Positions 9,981 through 17,380 of a stretch of DNA of 64,000 bases are shown here, in pieces. The stretch is taken from NCBI RefSeq assembly GCF_004519335.1, contig NZ_SOZD01000004.1:1-64000 (forward strand), written 5' to 3'. Under the pieces are notes generated by a model, which was not told the origin of the DNA, searched no databases, and saw only the letters and a program-made list of their open reading frames with translations. The position numbers were made by a program, and so were the translations under genes. The stretch is from Jiella endophytica. Its GTDB lineage: Bacteria; Pseudomonadota; Alphaproteobacteria; Rhizobiales; Rhizobiaceae. Each line of letters starts with the position of its first letter. Position 1 is the stretch's first letter.

Positions 9981-11216
9981 TCAGAGCCTTGCCGCCAACG
10001 CCTTCGATGGCCAGCAGCTTTCCGGCAGGCCGAGGCGTCGCTCCGCCTCGCCGATCGAGCGGCGCGTCTTGAAGCCGGCGAGCCCGTCCACCGCGCCGAC
10101 ATCGGCGCCCTTCGCCACCAGCTTCTGCTGCATGCGGTAGACGTCGCCTCGGGTCAGCCGATCGGTCTTCTTCCAGCCGCCCTTCAGCGGCCCGGCGCCC
10201 TGGATGCGGTCGGCGACATGGCCGACGAAGAGGGCGTAGAGATCGGAATTGTTGTATTCCTTGATGACGTAGAAATTCGGCGTCGCAACGAAGCTCGGCC
10301 CGAGCCGGCCGGCGGGAAACAGAAGATGGCCCGAGCGGCCGCTCTCGCTCTCGGGAAACGGCCTGCCGCTCACCCGCTCGACCCCGGCCTTGACCAGATC
10401 GGCGATCCTGTAGGTCTTGTCCGGCCCCTCGCCCCGGCAGGAGACCGATGCCGGGATCATCGCCTCGAAGCCCCAGTCGCGTCCGGCCTGCCAGCCTGCG
10501 GCGTTCAGGTAGTTGGCGATCGAGGCGAGCGTGTCGGGGACCGAATTCCAGATGTCGCGGCGGCCGTCGCCATCGAAGTCGACGGCGTATTTCAGGAACT
10601 TCGAAGGCATGAACTGCGGCTGGCCGAGCGCGCCGGCCCAGGAGGACTTCATCTCGGAGACCTTCAGATGACCGTCGGCAACGATCTGCAGCGCCGCGAT
10701 CAGCTCGCCCCGGAACAGCTCCTTGCGGCGCGACAGCCACGCCTTGGTCGCCAGCACCTCGAAGGCGTTCATCGGGATCTTCGCCGCGCCGAAGGCCGAC
10801 TCCCGGCCCCAGATGGCGAGGATGATCGGCGCCGGCACGCCGTAGCGCTGCTCGATCTTTCCAAGCACGCCGGCATATCTCTGCCGGAGCTTCCGGGCGG
10901 TGGTGACATTGCCGGCGACCGCGCGCTCGGAGAGATAGTCGGCGCCGCTCTTGAACTCGGCCTGGAAATTGATTTCGGCGACGGTGTCCTTGCCGCCGGG
11001 CAGGATCAGGTCCGGCAGGCTGGTGTCCGGCGAAACGCCGGCAAAGGCCGCGTCGAAGACGGGCCGCGGCACCCCCGTTGCCTTCGCCTCAGGCCAGATC
11101 TCGCTTTCGAGAAAGGCCTTGAAGCCCTGGTCGAGCGAGGCCGCCCGGACGGGCTGAGCGGCGGCGAGCGCTGCAAGGAGGGCGACAGCGAGGGCGGCAA
11201 AGAGGCGGACGATCAT
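9981..11216 (-). CDS. Lytic murein transglycosylase, MltB family
   Basis: A 411-residue periplasmic lytic transglycosylase (SLT_2 fold) that cleaves the MurNAc-GlcNAc bond of peptidoglycan. The Sec signal peptide covers roughly the first 24 residues (ending QPVRA-A). The catalytic Glu is in IWGRESAFG near residue 130. GALGQPQFMPSKF and NFYVIKEYNNSDLYALFVGH are conserved substrate-groove motifs. The C-terminal 70 residues form a peptidoglycan-binding domain (DVYRMQQKLVAKGADVGAVDG). The start at 11216 gives the signal peptide; the frame stays open 23 codons further but without support. Confidence 0.92.
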   Translation of the reverse strand: MIVRLFAALAVALLAALAAAQPVRAASLDQGFKAFLESEIWPEAKATGVPRPVFDAAFAGVSPDTSLPDLILPGGKDTVAEINFQAEFKSGADYLSERAVAGNVTTARKLRQRYAGVLGKIEQRYGVPAPIILAIWGRESAFGAAKIPMNAFEVLATKAWLSRRKELFRGELIAALQIVADGHLKVSEMKSSWAGALGQPQFMPSKFLKYAVDFDGDGRRDIWNSVPDTLASIANYLNAAGWQAGRDWGFEAMIPASVSCRGEGPDKTYRIADLVKAGVERVSGRPFPESESGRSGHLLFPAGRLGPSFVATPNFYVIKEYNNSDLYALFVGHVADRIQGAGPLKGGWKKTDRLTRGDVYRMQQKLVAKGADVGAVDGLAGFKTRRSIGEAERRLGLPESCWPSKALAARL

Positions 11217-11250
11217 GGCGCCCTTGATAGACCAGCGGGGCCGACAACGA

Positions 11251-11280
11251 AATGGCCCGGCAGATCGCTGCCGGGCCATT
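11251..11280 (-). terminator. Strong hairpin after the 11314 lipoprotein gene
   Basis: AATGGCCCGGCAG and CTGCCGGGCCATT pair perfectly over 13 bp around an ATCG loop. On the minus strand it is followed by TCGTTGT and sits 34 bases past the stop of the upstream lipoprotein gene. It therefore probably separates that gene from mltB. Confidence 0.75.
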
Positions 11281-11313
11281 CTCAAGACGTCTGGAAGATC
11301 GGCGCCGCTTGCC

Positions 11314-11961
11314 TCAGGTGTTCATCTCGCGAAGCTCGGTGATGAATTCCTTCGGCAGATGCAGCGGGCTCGGCGTCTGGTAGCCCATGTGGCGGGCGAC
11401 GTCGGCAACGAAGGCGCTGCAGTTGTAGGTCACCGCGTTCCAAACCGGGCTGCGGGCCTGGAGCTTGTGGATGTAGGGGACGATCTCGTTGTACTGCGCG
11501 GCCGTCAGCGGAATGGTCCACTCGGCGAGGAGATAGGCCCGCTCGGTGTCGCCGTCGCTGGCGCCGGTCTCGGAGGGCACCGGAACGAGATGGCCGAGCA
11601 TGTAGGGAACGACGCTGGTCGAGGCCGGGTGCAGGCCCGCCACTTCGGTCATGCTGGGGATCAGCGTTCCGGTCGAATCGTAGGGCACGCGGCCGTTCGC
11701 ATCGAACTTGCCGAACACCACGAAGGTGTGACCGTAGCTCTCGGCGTTGCGGGCGCGGAACGAGATGAAATACGGCTTGGCGAGCTTCGACTGGCCGGCG
11801 GCGTCGGTCGGCGCGTAGGCGGTGGACTGGACGATGCCGTCAGCCGAATTGACCGGCGCGCCGGCCATGACGGTGTTGTTGCTGTTGGCTGTCGACGTGC
11901 ATCCGGCGACGGCGAGGCTCAGGAAAGCCGCAGCCGCGAGCCGAAGGAATGAGGGGAGCAT
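11314..11961 (-). CDS. Lipoprotein, function unknown
   Basis: A 215-residue protein with a clear lipoprotein signal: positive start MLPSFLRLAAAAF and a lipobox ending LAVAGC (Cys at about residue 20). The mature part contains FRARNAESYGHTFVVFGKFDANG and AVTYNCSAFVADVARHMGY. The second motif resembles the Cys and His arrangement of NlpC/P60-like or DUF4105-like permuted papain folds (YNCsxFv...H). That assignment is tentative. GGCGG precedes ATG 11961. Confidence 0.8.
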   Translation of the reverse strand: MLPSFLRLAAAAFLSLAVAGCTSTANSNNTVMAGAPVNSADGIVQSTAYAPTDAAGQSKLAKPYFISFRARNAESYGHTFVVFGKFDANGRVPYDSTGTLIPSMTEVAGLHPASTSVVPYMLGHLVPVPSETGASDGDTERAYLLAEWTIPLTAAQYNEIVPYIHKLQARSPVWNAVTYNCSAFVADVARHMGYQTPSPLHLPKEFITELREMNT

Positions 11962-12511
11962 TGTGCCGCCTTTCTCGAAAACGAAACGTGGTGCCCGAAC
12001 GGTTCTTGGCTCTATCAGGCAACAGTCATGCCGCATGCGGAGCGCTTTCCCGTCACCAGAAGCGCCGCGTGGCGTCATGTCACGCTGTCGATAATCTTGC
12101 CCAGTGGCCCGATTCGGACGTTTGCGCCAACCGCTCGAAGGCGACAGGCCAAAGTCGGACTCAAACGGACCCCGGACATCTTTGGTTTCAGTAGCGTCCG
12201 GCGATTGCGACGCTCTTCCGGCAGTGTTGCCTGGAAGCCTCATTCGTCGAAGCCGCGCCACTAGCATCGGCCTGAAAATCGGAGTCGATTTTCTCAAAAG
12301 CACGATGCGGTGATTCAAAAGCTTGGAGCGTCCTTTGTGCGTCCATCCGGACGCACGGCGCTCCAACCCAGCGCATCTCATCTTGCCGAAATTCCTCGGC
12401 GCCGTTGATCGGAGCGCCGTAAAAGCAGGCGGTTTCTCGGGGGATGGGCTGCAGTCTTGTCGGTTCTGTGACCGATCACCGATGGCCCGCGGGCCATCTG
12501 GCAGAATGGAA
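11962..12511. other. Intergenic region with a dispersed repeat
   Basis: No gene supported on either strand; the frame of the lipoprotein gene stays open upstream but codes for low-complexity, repeat-derived sequence. It contains the full-length dispersed palindromic element at 12264-12366 and a short palindrome, GATGGCCCGCGGGCCATC, at 12481-12498. Confidence 0.5.
12264..12366 (+). repeat. Dispersed palindromic element, copy 2 (full length)
   Basis: The clearest copy. GCATCGGCCTGAAAATCGGA and a CGATTTTC block are followed by GCACGATGCGGTGATTCAAA. Next comes a long hairpin: TTGGAGCG with CGCTCCAA outside and GTGCGTCC with GGACGCAC inside. Length 103 bp. Confidence 0.8.
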
Positions 12512-12538
12512 GGGGAAGGCCGCGAACGACCTTCCCCG
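12512..12538 (-). terminator. Hairpin after the small lipoprotein gene
   Basis: GGGGAAGG and CCTTCCCC pair around a 10-base GC-rich loop, 15 bases past the stop codon of the small lipoprotein gene on the minus strand. The trailing sequence TTCCATTCTG has only a weak T content. Confidence 0.55.
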
Positions 12539-12552
12539 ACGCCATGAAGGGA

Positions 12553-12696
12553 TTAGCCCTTGGTGACGTAAGCCGGCTCGGAGTAGGCCGGCTCGACCGG
12601 GGCCTTGCCCTTGCCCTTGCCGATGCCCTTGCCCATGCAGCCAGCGAAGGTTGCGAGAGCGAAGCACGCGACCGATGCGATGATGACTTTCTTCAT
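12553..12696 (-). CDS. Small 47-residue lipoprotein
   Basis: A short gene of 47 codons. It begins MKKVIIASVACFALATFAGC, a textbook lipoprotein signal with lipobox TFAGC. The mature part is a basic Gly-Lys stretch (MGKGIGKGKGKAP) followed by VEPAYSEPAYVTKG. AGGTAG lies 7 bases before the ATG, and a hairpin follows the stop. It is similar in size and style to entericidin-like or other cell-envelope micro-lipoproteins, but not a clear member of that family. Function unknown. Confidence 0.78.
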   Translation of the reverse strand: MKKVIIASVACFALATFAGCMGKGIGKGKGKAPVEPAYSEPAYVTKG

Positions 12697-13222
12697 AGTA
12701 GCTACCTATCAGTGTCTGTCGGTTGATGCCGCAGTTCAAATTCCCGACGCGAGTGCGGCCGGTGCGTTCGGAACCTGTTGCCAAAACACGCTAGCGGCAA
12801 GTGCTCAAAAGCCACAGTGCTCGCCGAACGTCTTGACGCTATCCTGATTGTCGTTAACAAATTGTATCGGGCCTGTTTACGAGCGTTAGCAAACCGCTGC
12901 TCCGCAGGCCTCTGCGGCTTCCGAGCCACAGCTGAACGGGCCACCGACGGGCGTTGCTGCCGTGCCGCAGAATGCAGAAATTCCGCGAGCCCAGCAGATG
13001 CTCGGTGACGGACATCCGGCCCGGCGACCGGTTCGATTTCAACTGTTTGGCTGATGACCGCCGCCAGGGCGGGCGACGGCTTTCGTGACTTCGGGTGAGT
13101 CGGCGGGGATCGGTCGCTGGCCATGCGTCACGCATGCTGGCGCGAGAAGACATCAGCGCCCTCGACCAAGCAACGGCCGGCCCTCATCTTTGGCCGAAAG
13201 GATGGATTGTTCTTCCCGAGCG
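12697..13222. other. Intergenic region, nothing recognised
   Basis: No credible gene. AT-richer patches near 12850-12880 may hold the promoter for the small lipoprotein gene on the minus strand. No repeat copy was seen. Confidence 0.45.
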
Positions 13223-13834
13223 TCACTGGGCGAGCGGCGCCGGCGGCGTCAGACCGGCGGGCGGCGGCGCGCCGGGGGCATTCTGGATCGCCACCTCCGA
13301 TTCGGTGACCAGCACCGAGCCCGGCGGGCCCTTGATCACCACCCTCGCCTCGCGAATCGCCTGGCGGTTCTGGGCGAGGATCGTCGGCCGTTCCGCCTCG
13401 ACGAGCACGGCGCCCGGCTGGCCGGTGGCGTCGGTGAAGGCGGCGGCGAGTTCCTCGCGGGTGGTCGCGCAGGTCTGATAGGCGTTCTCGGCAGCCGCGT
13501 CGTCGGAAAGCCCCGCCGTCACCTGCTTGACCGTTTCGTCGTAATTGCAGAAGGCGTCGGCCCGCAGCGTCACGTCCAGATGCCCGGTGACCGGCCCGTA
13601 GCTCTTCTGGATCACCGCTTTCCGGTTGTTGTAGTCGTTGAGATAGGTCTTGCGCATCGCCAGCCGGCACTGGGCGTAGACGAGCTCTCCCGGCCGCATC
13701 AGGAGGCTCTGGCAGTGGGCGTCGTCGGCCGGCTCCTCGAGGGCGATCGTGTCCTCGATACTGCTGCCGGTCACGCAGCCGGACAGGGCGCCCGTCAGGA
13801 CAAGAAGCATGCCGGCAAGAGCCATCAAGCGCAT
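13223..13834 (-). CDS. Lipoprotein, function unknown
   Basis: A 203-residue protein starting MRLMALAGMLLVLTGALSGC, a lipoprotein signal with the acylated Cys at residue 20. The mature region has several cysteines (in AHCQSLLM, AQCRLAMRK, AFCNYDE and QTCATTREEL), which suggests disulfides. It ends in a Pro/Ala-rich tail. Five upstream codons (from 13849) are in frame but unnecessary. A perfect palindrome CTTCCTTAAGGAAG lies at 13878-13891, about 44 bp upstream. No family recognised. Confidence 0.72.
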   Translation of the reverse strand: MRLMALAGMLLVLTGALSGCVTGSSIEDTIALEEPADDAHCQSLLMRPGELVYAQCRLAMRKTYLNDYNNRKAVIQKSYGPVTGHLDVTLRADAFCNYDETVKQVTAGLSDDAAAENAYQTCATTREELAAAFTDATGQPGAVLVEAERPTILAQNRQAIREARVVIKGPPGSVLVTESEVAIQNAPGAPPPAGLTPPAPLAQ

Positions 13835-14091
13835 CGTGATCAGTTCCAAAATCGGCCGCAGCTTCGGTGCCGGGGAGCTTCCTTAAGGAAGTCGCCGGCA
13901 TCGCGAACCTTGTTGCGGCCACCGTTCAAAAAATTGGCCCCGGATCGCCCGTCTCTGGGCTGACCCATCCCGGAGATCGCGCCGCGCCGCGTCGCCATGC
14001 CCTTCGGCCGAAGCGCGACCCCGTGGAGAAGTTTGCGGCAAAGGTGTGACGCAGCCGCCCGGCAAGGCGCCAAGGCCCCGAAAAATTCCGA

Positions 14092-14481
14092 CTATGGCGT
14101 CGGGATCACCTTGCGCACCTCCGCTTCCAGCGCTTCGGAGGTCTTCTTGGCGGCGCAGGTGCGTGTCGGGCTGATCGCCACCTGCTGGTCGAGATCGCTG
14201 CGCCCGAGCGGGCAGACGTCGTTGGCGATGTCAGGCTTCACCCGCACGGTCAGCGGAATGTCGGAGAGCTTGCGGGAGAGCTTCGAGGCGATCGAGTTCT
14301 TCACCTCCCAGTCGCCGAGCGACACCTCCACCAGCGCCGTCGCGGGGTCGGCCTCGATCGGATCCTCGGCCACAGAGCCGACCGTTTGCGCGGCCACCGG
14401 CCCAGTTAGCGCGGCGAGCGCAAGCATGGCGGCCATCCAGCTGCCCGTTGCCCGTGTCTTGCCGTCAAGCTGCGACGCCAT
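14092..14481 (-). CDS. Predicted secreted protein, function unknown
   Basis: A 129-residue protein with a likely Sec signal (WMAAMLALAALTGPVAAQ, cleavage after about residue 32). The soluble part is small and predicted mixed alpha/beta: LVEVSLGDWEVKNSIASKLS...LTVRVKPDIANDVCPLGRSDLDQQVA...TCAAKK. Two cysteines could pair. The signal peptide is preceded by a long charged stretch, so the true start may be an internal codon. No family recognised. Confidence 0.6.
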   Translation of the reverse strand: MASQLDGKTRATGSWMAAMLALAALTGPVAAQTVGSVAEDPIEADPATALVEVSLGDWEVKNSIASKLSRKLSDIPLTVRVKPDIANDVCPLGRSDLDQQVAISPTRTCAAKKTSEALEAEVRKVIPTP

Positions 14482-14835
14482 CGCGTTTTCGCTCCTACCT
14501 CGTTTCCGGCCCATGAAATCGTCGCACCCGCCGCGCCGTCCGACAGTTCGTACCCCGGCGTGGGGCGGATCCTCGGCCAAAGGCTGGCGCTCGCATCGGC
14601 AAAGTCAATCTTCCCCAGAGGAATGATCCGGGCGGCCAGCGGTGCGGCGCCTCAGACAATCTTATCGGGGGGATAAATGTTTTTCAGCGGGTTTGTTCCG
14701 ATCGAATTCTTCGATGATGCCATTGGATTTTGCCCGATCCAGCAAAAGTTCATGGCTGCCATGCCATTGTGCGCTGCAGCATCAGTCCGTATATCTCGGC
14801 GCATCGGAATAGAACGAAGTAACGAGGGGATCGTC
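14482..14835. other. Intergenic region, probable divergent promoter
   Basis: No gene supported. The 14655-14760 part is visibly AT-richer than its surroundings and contains a TTATC-gggggg-GATAA inverted repeat near 14663-14678. It is the likely promoter area for the secreted protein gene at 14836. Confidence 0.45.
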
Positions 14836-15180
14836 ATGACGAAATTTCTCACCACTGCTGCCATCCTCGCAGCGATCACGACCGGCGCCAGCGCCGCCGA
14901 CCTGAAGGCCGAGACGGGCCAGTCGATCAATCTCGGCAGTGTCAGCGGCGCCGCCTACTACACCGTCGAGGAGAACGGCCTGCGCCTCGTCGCGACCGTC
15001 GCCGACGGCGAGACCGGCGCGCCGATCCGCTTCGTCTCGACGCTGGAAGACGGCCAGGCCCTGACGATCGCCGTCCCGGCCGGCGAGGGTAAGAACCCCG
15101 AGGAGCTCACCTTCCGCCGGGATGGCGACCGCCTGACGGTCGACAATGGCGACGACCTGCGCGCCGCCCTCACCGACTGA
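14836..15180 (+). CDS. Small predicted periplasmic protein
   Basis: A 114-residue protein with a clear Sec signal: MTKFLTTAAILAAITTGASA, then ADLKAE. The mature part is acidic and beta-rich (SINLGSVSGAAYYTVEENGLRLVATVADGETGAPIRFVSTL...). Family not recognised; similar short secreted proteins are common as hypotheticals in Hyphomicrobiales. GAGGGG lies 8 bases before ATG 14836, and an intrinsic terminator follows at 15238-15270. Confidence 0.75.
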   Translation: MTKFLTTAAILAAITTGASAADLKAETGQSINLGSVSGAAYYTVEENGLRLVATVADGETGAPIRFVSTLEDGQALTIAVPAGEGKNPEELTFRRDGDRLTVDNGDDLRAALTD

Positions 15181-15237
15181 GGTATCGCCCCGGCACGCCG
15201 CCGATCGGCGGCTGGATGCGGCAAAGCGAATGACGAC

Positions 15238-15270
15238 AGGGCCGGTGCGCTAGAGGCGAGCCGGCCCTTT
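15238..15270 (+). terminator. Intrinsic terminator
   Basis: AGGGCCGG and CCGGCCCT form an 8-bp stem around a 15-base loop, followed by TTTC. It lies 58 bp past the stop of the small secreted protein gene and before pncA. Confidence 0.65.
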
Positions 15271-15342
15271 CGCATCCTTCCAAGGATCCGCATTCTCGCA
15301 AGGCGGCTTTTCCAAAGCCGGCATTGCTGGCATTCTCACTTG

Positions 15343-15981
15343 ATGACACAGCGTGACATCGGCGCCGGCGACGCCCTCATCATCGTCGACGTGCAGAACG
15401 ACTTCTGCGCCGGAGGCGCGCTCGCCGTGCCGGACGGCGACGCGGTCGTGCCGATCGTCAACCGGCTGGCGAGGCGCTTTCCCGTCGTCACCCTCACCCA
15501 GGACTGGCACACGCCCGGCCACATCTCCTTCGCCACCAGCCACGACCGCCAGCCATTCGAGACGATCGAGCTTGCCTACGGCACCCAGGTGCTCTGGCCG
15601 GACCACTGCGTCATGGGCTCCGAGGGCGCGGGCTTTCATCCGGATCTCGTCGTGCCGACGGCGCAGATGGTCGTACGCAAGGGGTTTCATCCCGAGGTCG
15701 ACAGCTATTCGGCCTTTCTCGAGGCCGACCACGAGACCCGCACCGGCCTTGCCGGCTATCTGAGGGAGCGCGGCGTCGGCCGCATCTTCGTCTGCGGCCT
15801 CGCCACCGACTTCTGCGTCGGCTGGACCGCCATGGACGGGCGCAAGGCCGGTTTCGAGGTCGCGGTGATCGAGGACGCCTGCCGCGCCATCGATCTCGAC
15901 GGCTCGCTTGGCCGGGCGTGGGACTCCATGGCCGGGCTCGGCGTAACCAGACTGAGTTCCACCGACATCCTCGCTTCGTGA
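15343..15981 (+). CDS. pncA: Nicotinamidase
   Basis: A 212-residue isochorismatase-fold amidase that hydrolyses nicotinamide to nicotinate for NAD+ salvage (also pyrazinamide in this family). The catalytic triad is visible: Asp in IIVDVQNDFC, Lys in VVRKGFHPE and Cys in ATDFCVGWTA. The metal site is Asp-x-His-x3-His in TQDWHTPGHISF. The start at ATG 15343 is one codon after an in-frame TTG. The sirtuin gene that follows after 14 bp releases nicotinamide, so the pair makes metabolic sense. Confidence 0.95.
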   Translation: MTQRDIGAGDALIIVDVQNDFCAGGALAVPDGDAVVPIVNRLARRFPVVTLTQDWHTPGHISFATSHDRQPFETIELAYGTQVLWPDHCVMGSEGAGFHPDLVVPTAQMVVRKGFHPEVDSYSAFLEADHETRTGLAGYLRERGVGRIFVCGLATDFCVGWTAMDGRKAGFEVAVIEDACRAIDLDGSLGRAWDSMAGLGVTRLSSTDILAS

Positions 15982-15995
15982 CGTCGGAGATTTCG

Positions 15996-16721
15996 ATGGG
16001 CAGCTTCGACGGCGTCCGATCGGTCTTCATCCTGACCGGCGCCGGGATCTCGGCCGAGTCGGGCGTCGAGACCTTTCGCGACAAGGACGGCATCTGGTCG
16101 AAGGTGCGGCTGGAGGACGTCGCGACGCCGGAAGGCTTCGCGCGTGATCCGGCCGCGGTGCACCGCTTCTACAATGCCCGCCGGGCGGCGCTCGCATCGG
16201 TGCGGCCGAACCCGGCCCACCATGCCCTCGCCCGGCTGGAAGAGGCACTTGCCGGGCGCCTCACGCTCGTCACCCAGAACATCGACGACCTGCATGAACA
16301 GGCCGGCGCGCGCGACGTCATCCACATGCATGGCGAACTCGCCCGGTCGCTCTGTGGCCATTGCGGCGCCAGGGGCGACGCGGCCGGCGACCTGTCGACG
16401 GCGCTTGTCTGCGCCGCCTGCGGCAACGCGGGTGGGCTGCGGCCGGACGTCGTCTGGTTCGGCGAAATCCCCTACCGGATAGAGGAGATCGCCGAACGGC
16501 TGGTTTCGGCCGACCTCTTCGTCTCGATCGGCACGTCCGGCGCGGTCTATCCGGCTGCCGGCTTCGTCGCCGAGGCGCGCTCCGCCGGCATCCGCACCCT
16601 CGAGCTCAATCTCGAACCCTCGGAGGGAAGCGTCTTCTTCGACGAGGCGCGCCACGGCCCGGCCTCGGTTCTCGTCCCGGCCTTCGTCGCGGAACTGCTC
16701 GCTTCGCCGGGCCTGCGGTGA
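15996..16721 (+). CDS. cobB: NAD-dependent protein deacylase, Sir2 family
   Basis: A 241-residue sirtuin that removes acetyl or longer acyl groups from protein lysines using NAD+, releasing nicotinamide. NAD-binding motifs are LTGAGISAESGVETFRDKDG and TQNIDDLHEQAG; the catalytic His is in VIHMHGEL. The zinc site is two CxxC pairs (CGHC and CAAC). FYNARR carries the Tyr-x2-Arg pair that marks class III (SIRT5-like) desuccinylases/demalonylases. GGAG precedes ATG 15996; 26 in-frame upstream codons overlap pncA and are not needed. It is in an operon with pncA. Confidence 0.93.
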   Translation: MGSFDGVRSVFILTGAGISAESGVETFRDKDGIWSKVRLEDVATPEGFARDPAAVHRFYNARRAALASVRPNPAHHALARLEEALAGRLTLVTQNIDDLHEQAGARDVIHMHGELARSLCGHCGARGDAAGDLSTALVCAACGNAGGLRPDVVWFGEIPYRIEEIAERLVSADLFVSIGTSGAVYPAAGFVAEARSAGIRTLELNLEPSEGSVFFDEARHGPASVLVPAFVAELLASPGLR

Positions 16722-17380
16722 GCTCCCCGCAACGCAGCTAGCCTCGCTCCAGATTCATGTGGCAGCGTCACAGCTTAAAGCGTTCTTCCGGTCGGAAAAC
16801 TGGCGGCGCTTTCAAGCGAAGATGTCCGGCCCGCACACAGCCATTCGGGAAGGCTGCAGCCTCCCGTCGCGATGCCCGAGCGACTGCCCGCATCGGCCCG
16901 CCAATCGGGATCGATCGTCGGAAAGCACGATGCGGTGATGCAATCGAGAGGACGGCGCGCGAAAATCGCCGCCCGACCCGGATGCGACAAGACACCGCCG
17001 CATCTGCGCCGCTTTGTCGTTCGAAGCTTATGCGAGCATGCGGCCCTGGCGCCGCACCCTTCAGGCGAAGGGACAAGGCGATCACGACGATGGTGAACGG
17101 CTGCGACCATCCGGCCGCTTGCGGCCCATCTCGCCGCAGCCCACTTGATTCAGGGACGGCACGGTGAAACTGTTTCGCAGTGCAGTATGACGGCCGGGAG
17201 ATTCGGCCAGCGCGGCGCATAGTGATCGAACCGGGCCGCGATTGCAAGAGGCGAAGCCTCCCTTTTGTGAAATTTAATGATTGTTTTCAAAGGTTTGGCG
17301 TGTAGCATGGCGTAGTCGGGACTGACGGGCATGCCCCGCGAGCGACGCTCGAAGCGTGCCATGGCGAATGGAGGTGGGTG
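16722..17380. other. Long leader region before prkA
   Basis: No gene supported. It contains a short copy of the dispersed palindromic element (16890-16950). The 17230-17330 part is AT-richer and probably carries the promoter of the prkA operon. I looked for sigma-54 and EcfG boxes and did not find a properly spaced pair. Confidence 0.5.
16890..16950 (+). repeat. Dispersed palindromic element, copy 3 (short)
   Basis: GCATCGGCCCGCCAATCGGG, a degenerate CGATCGTCGG block and GCACGATGCGGTGAT match the left half of the 12264-12366 copy. The right-hand hairpin is missing or decayed. Confidence 0.65.

Noticed and set aside
12854-13153. Open frames of about 100 codons between the small lipoprotein genes
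   Set aside because: Arg/Ser-rich translations with no start signal or motif; they look like random high-GC frames.
17290-17330. Possible sigma-54 promoter upstream of prkA (TGGCGTG...ATGGCG)
   Set aside because: GG and GC are 11 rather than 10 bases apart and the -12 element is poor, so it does not meet the consensus.
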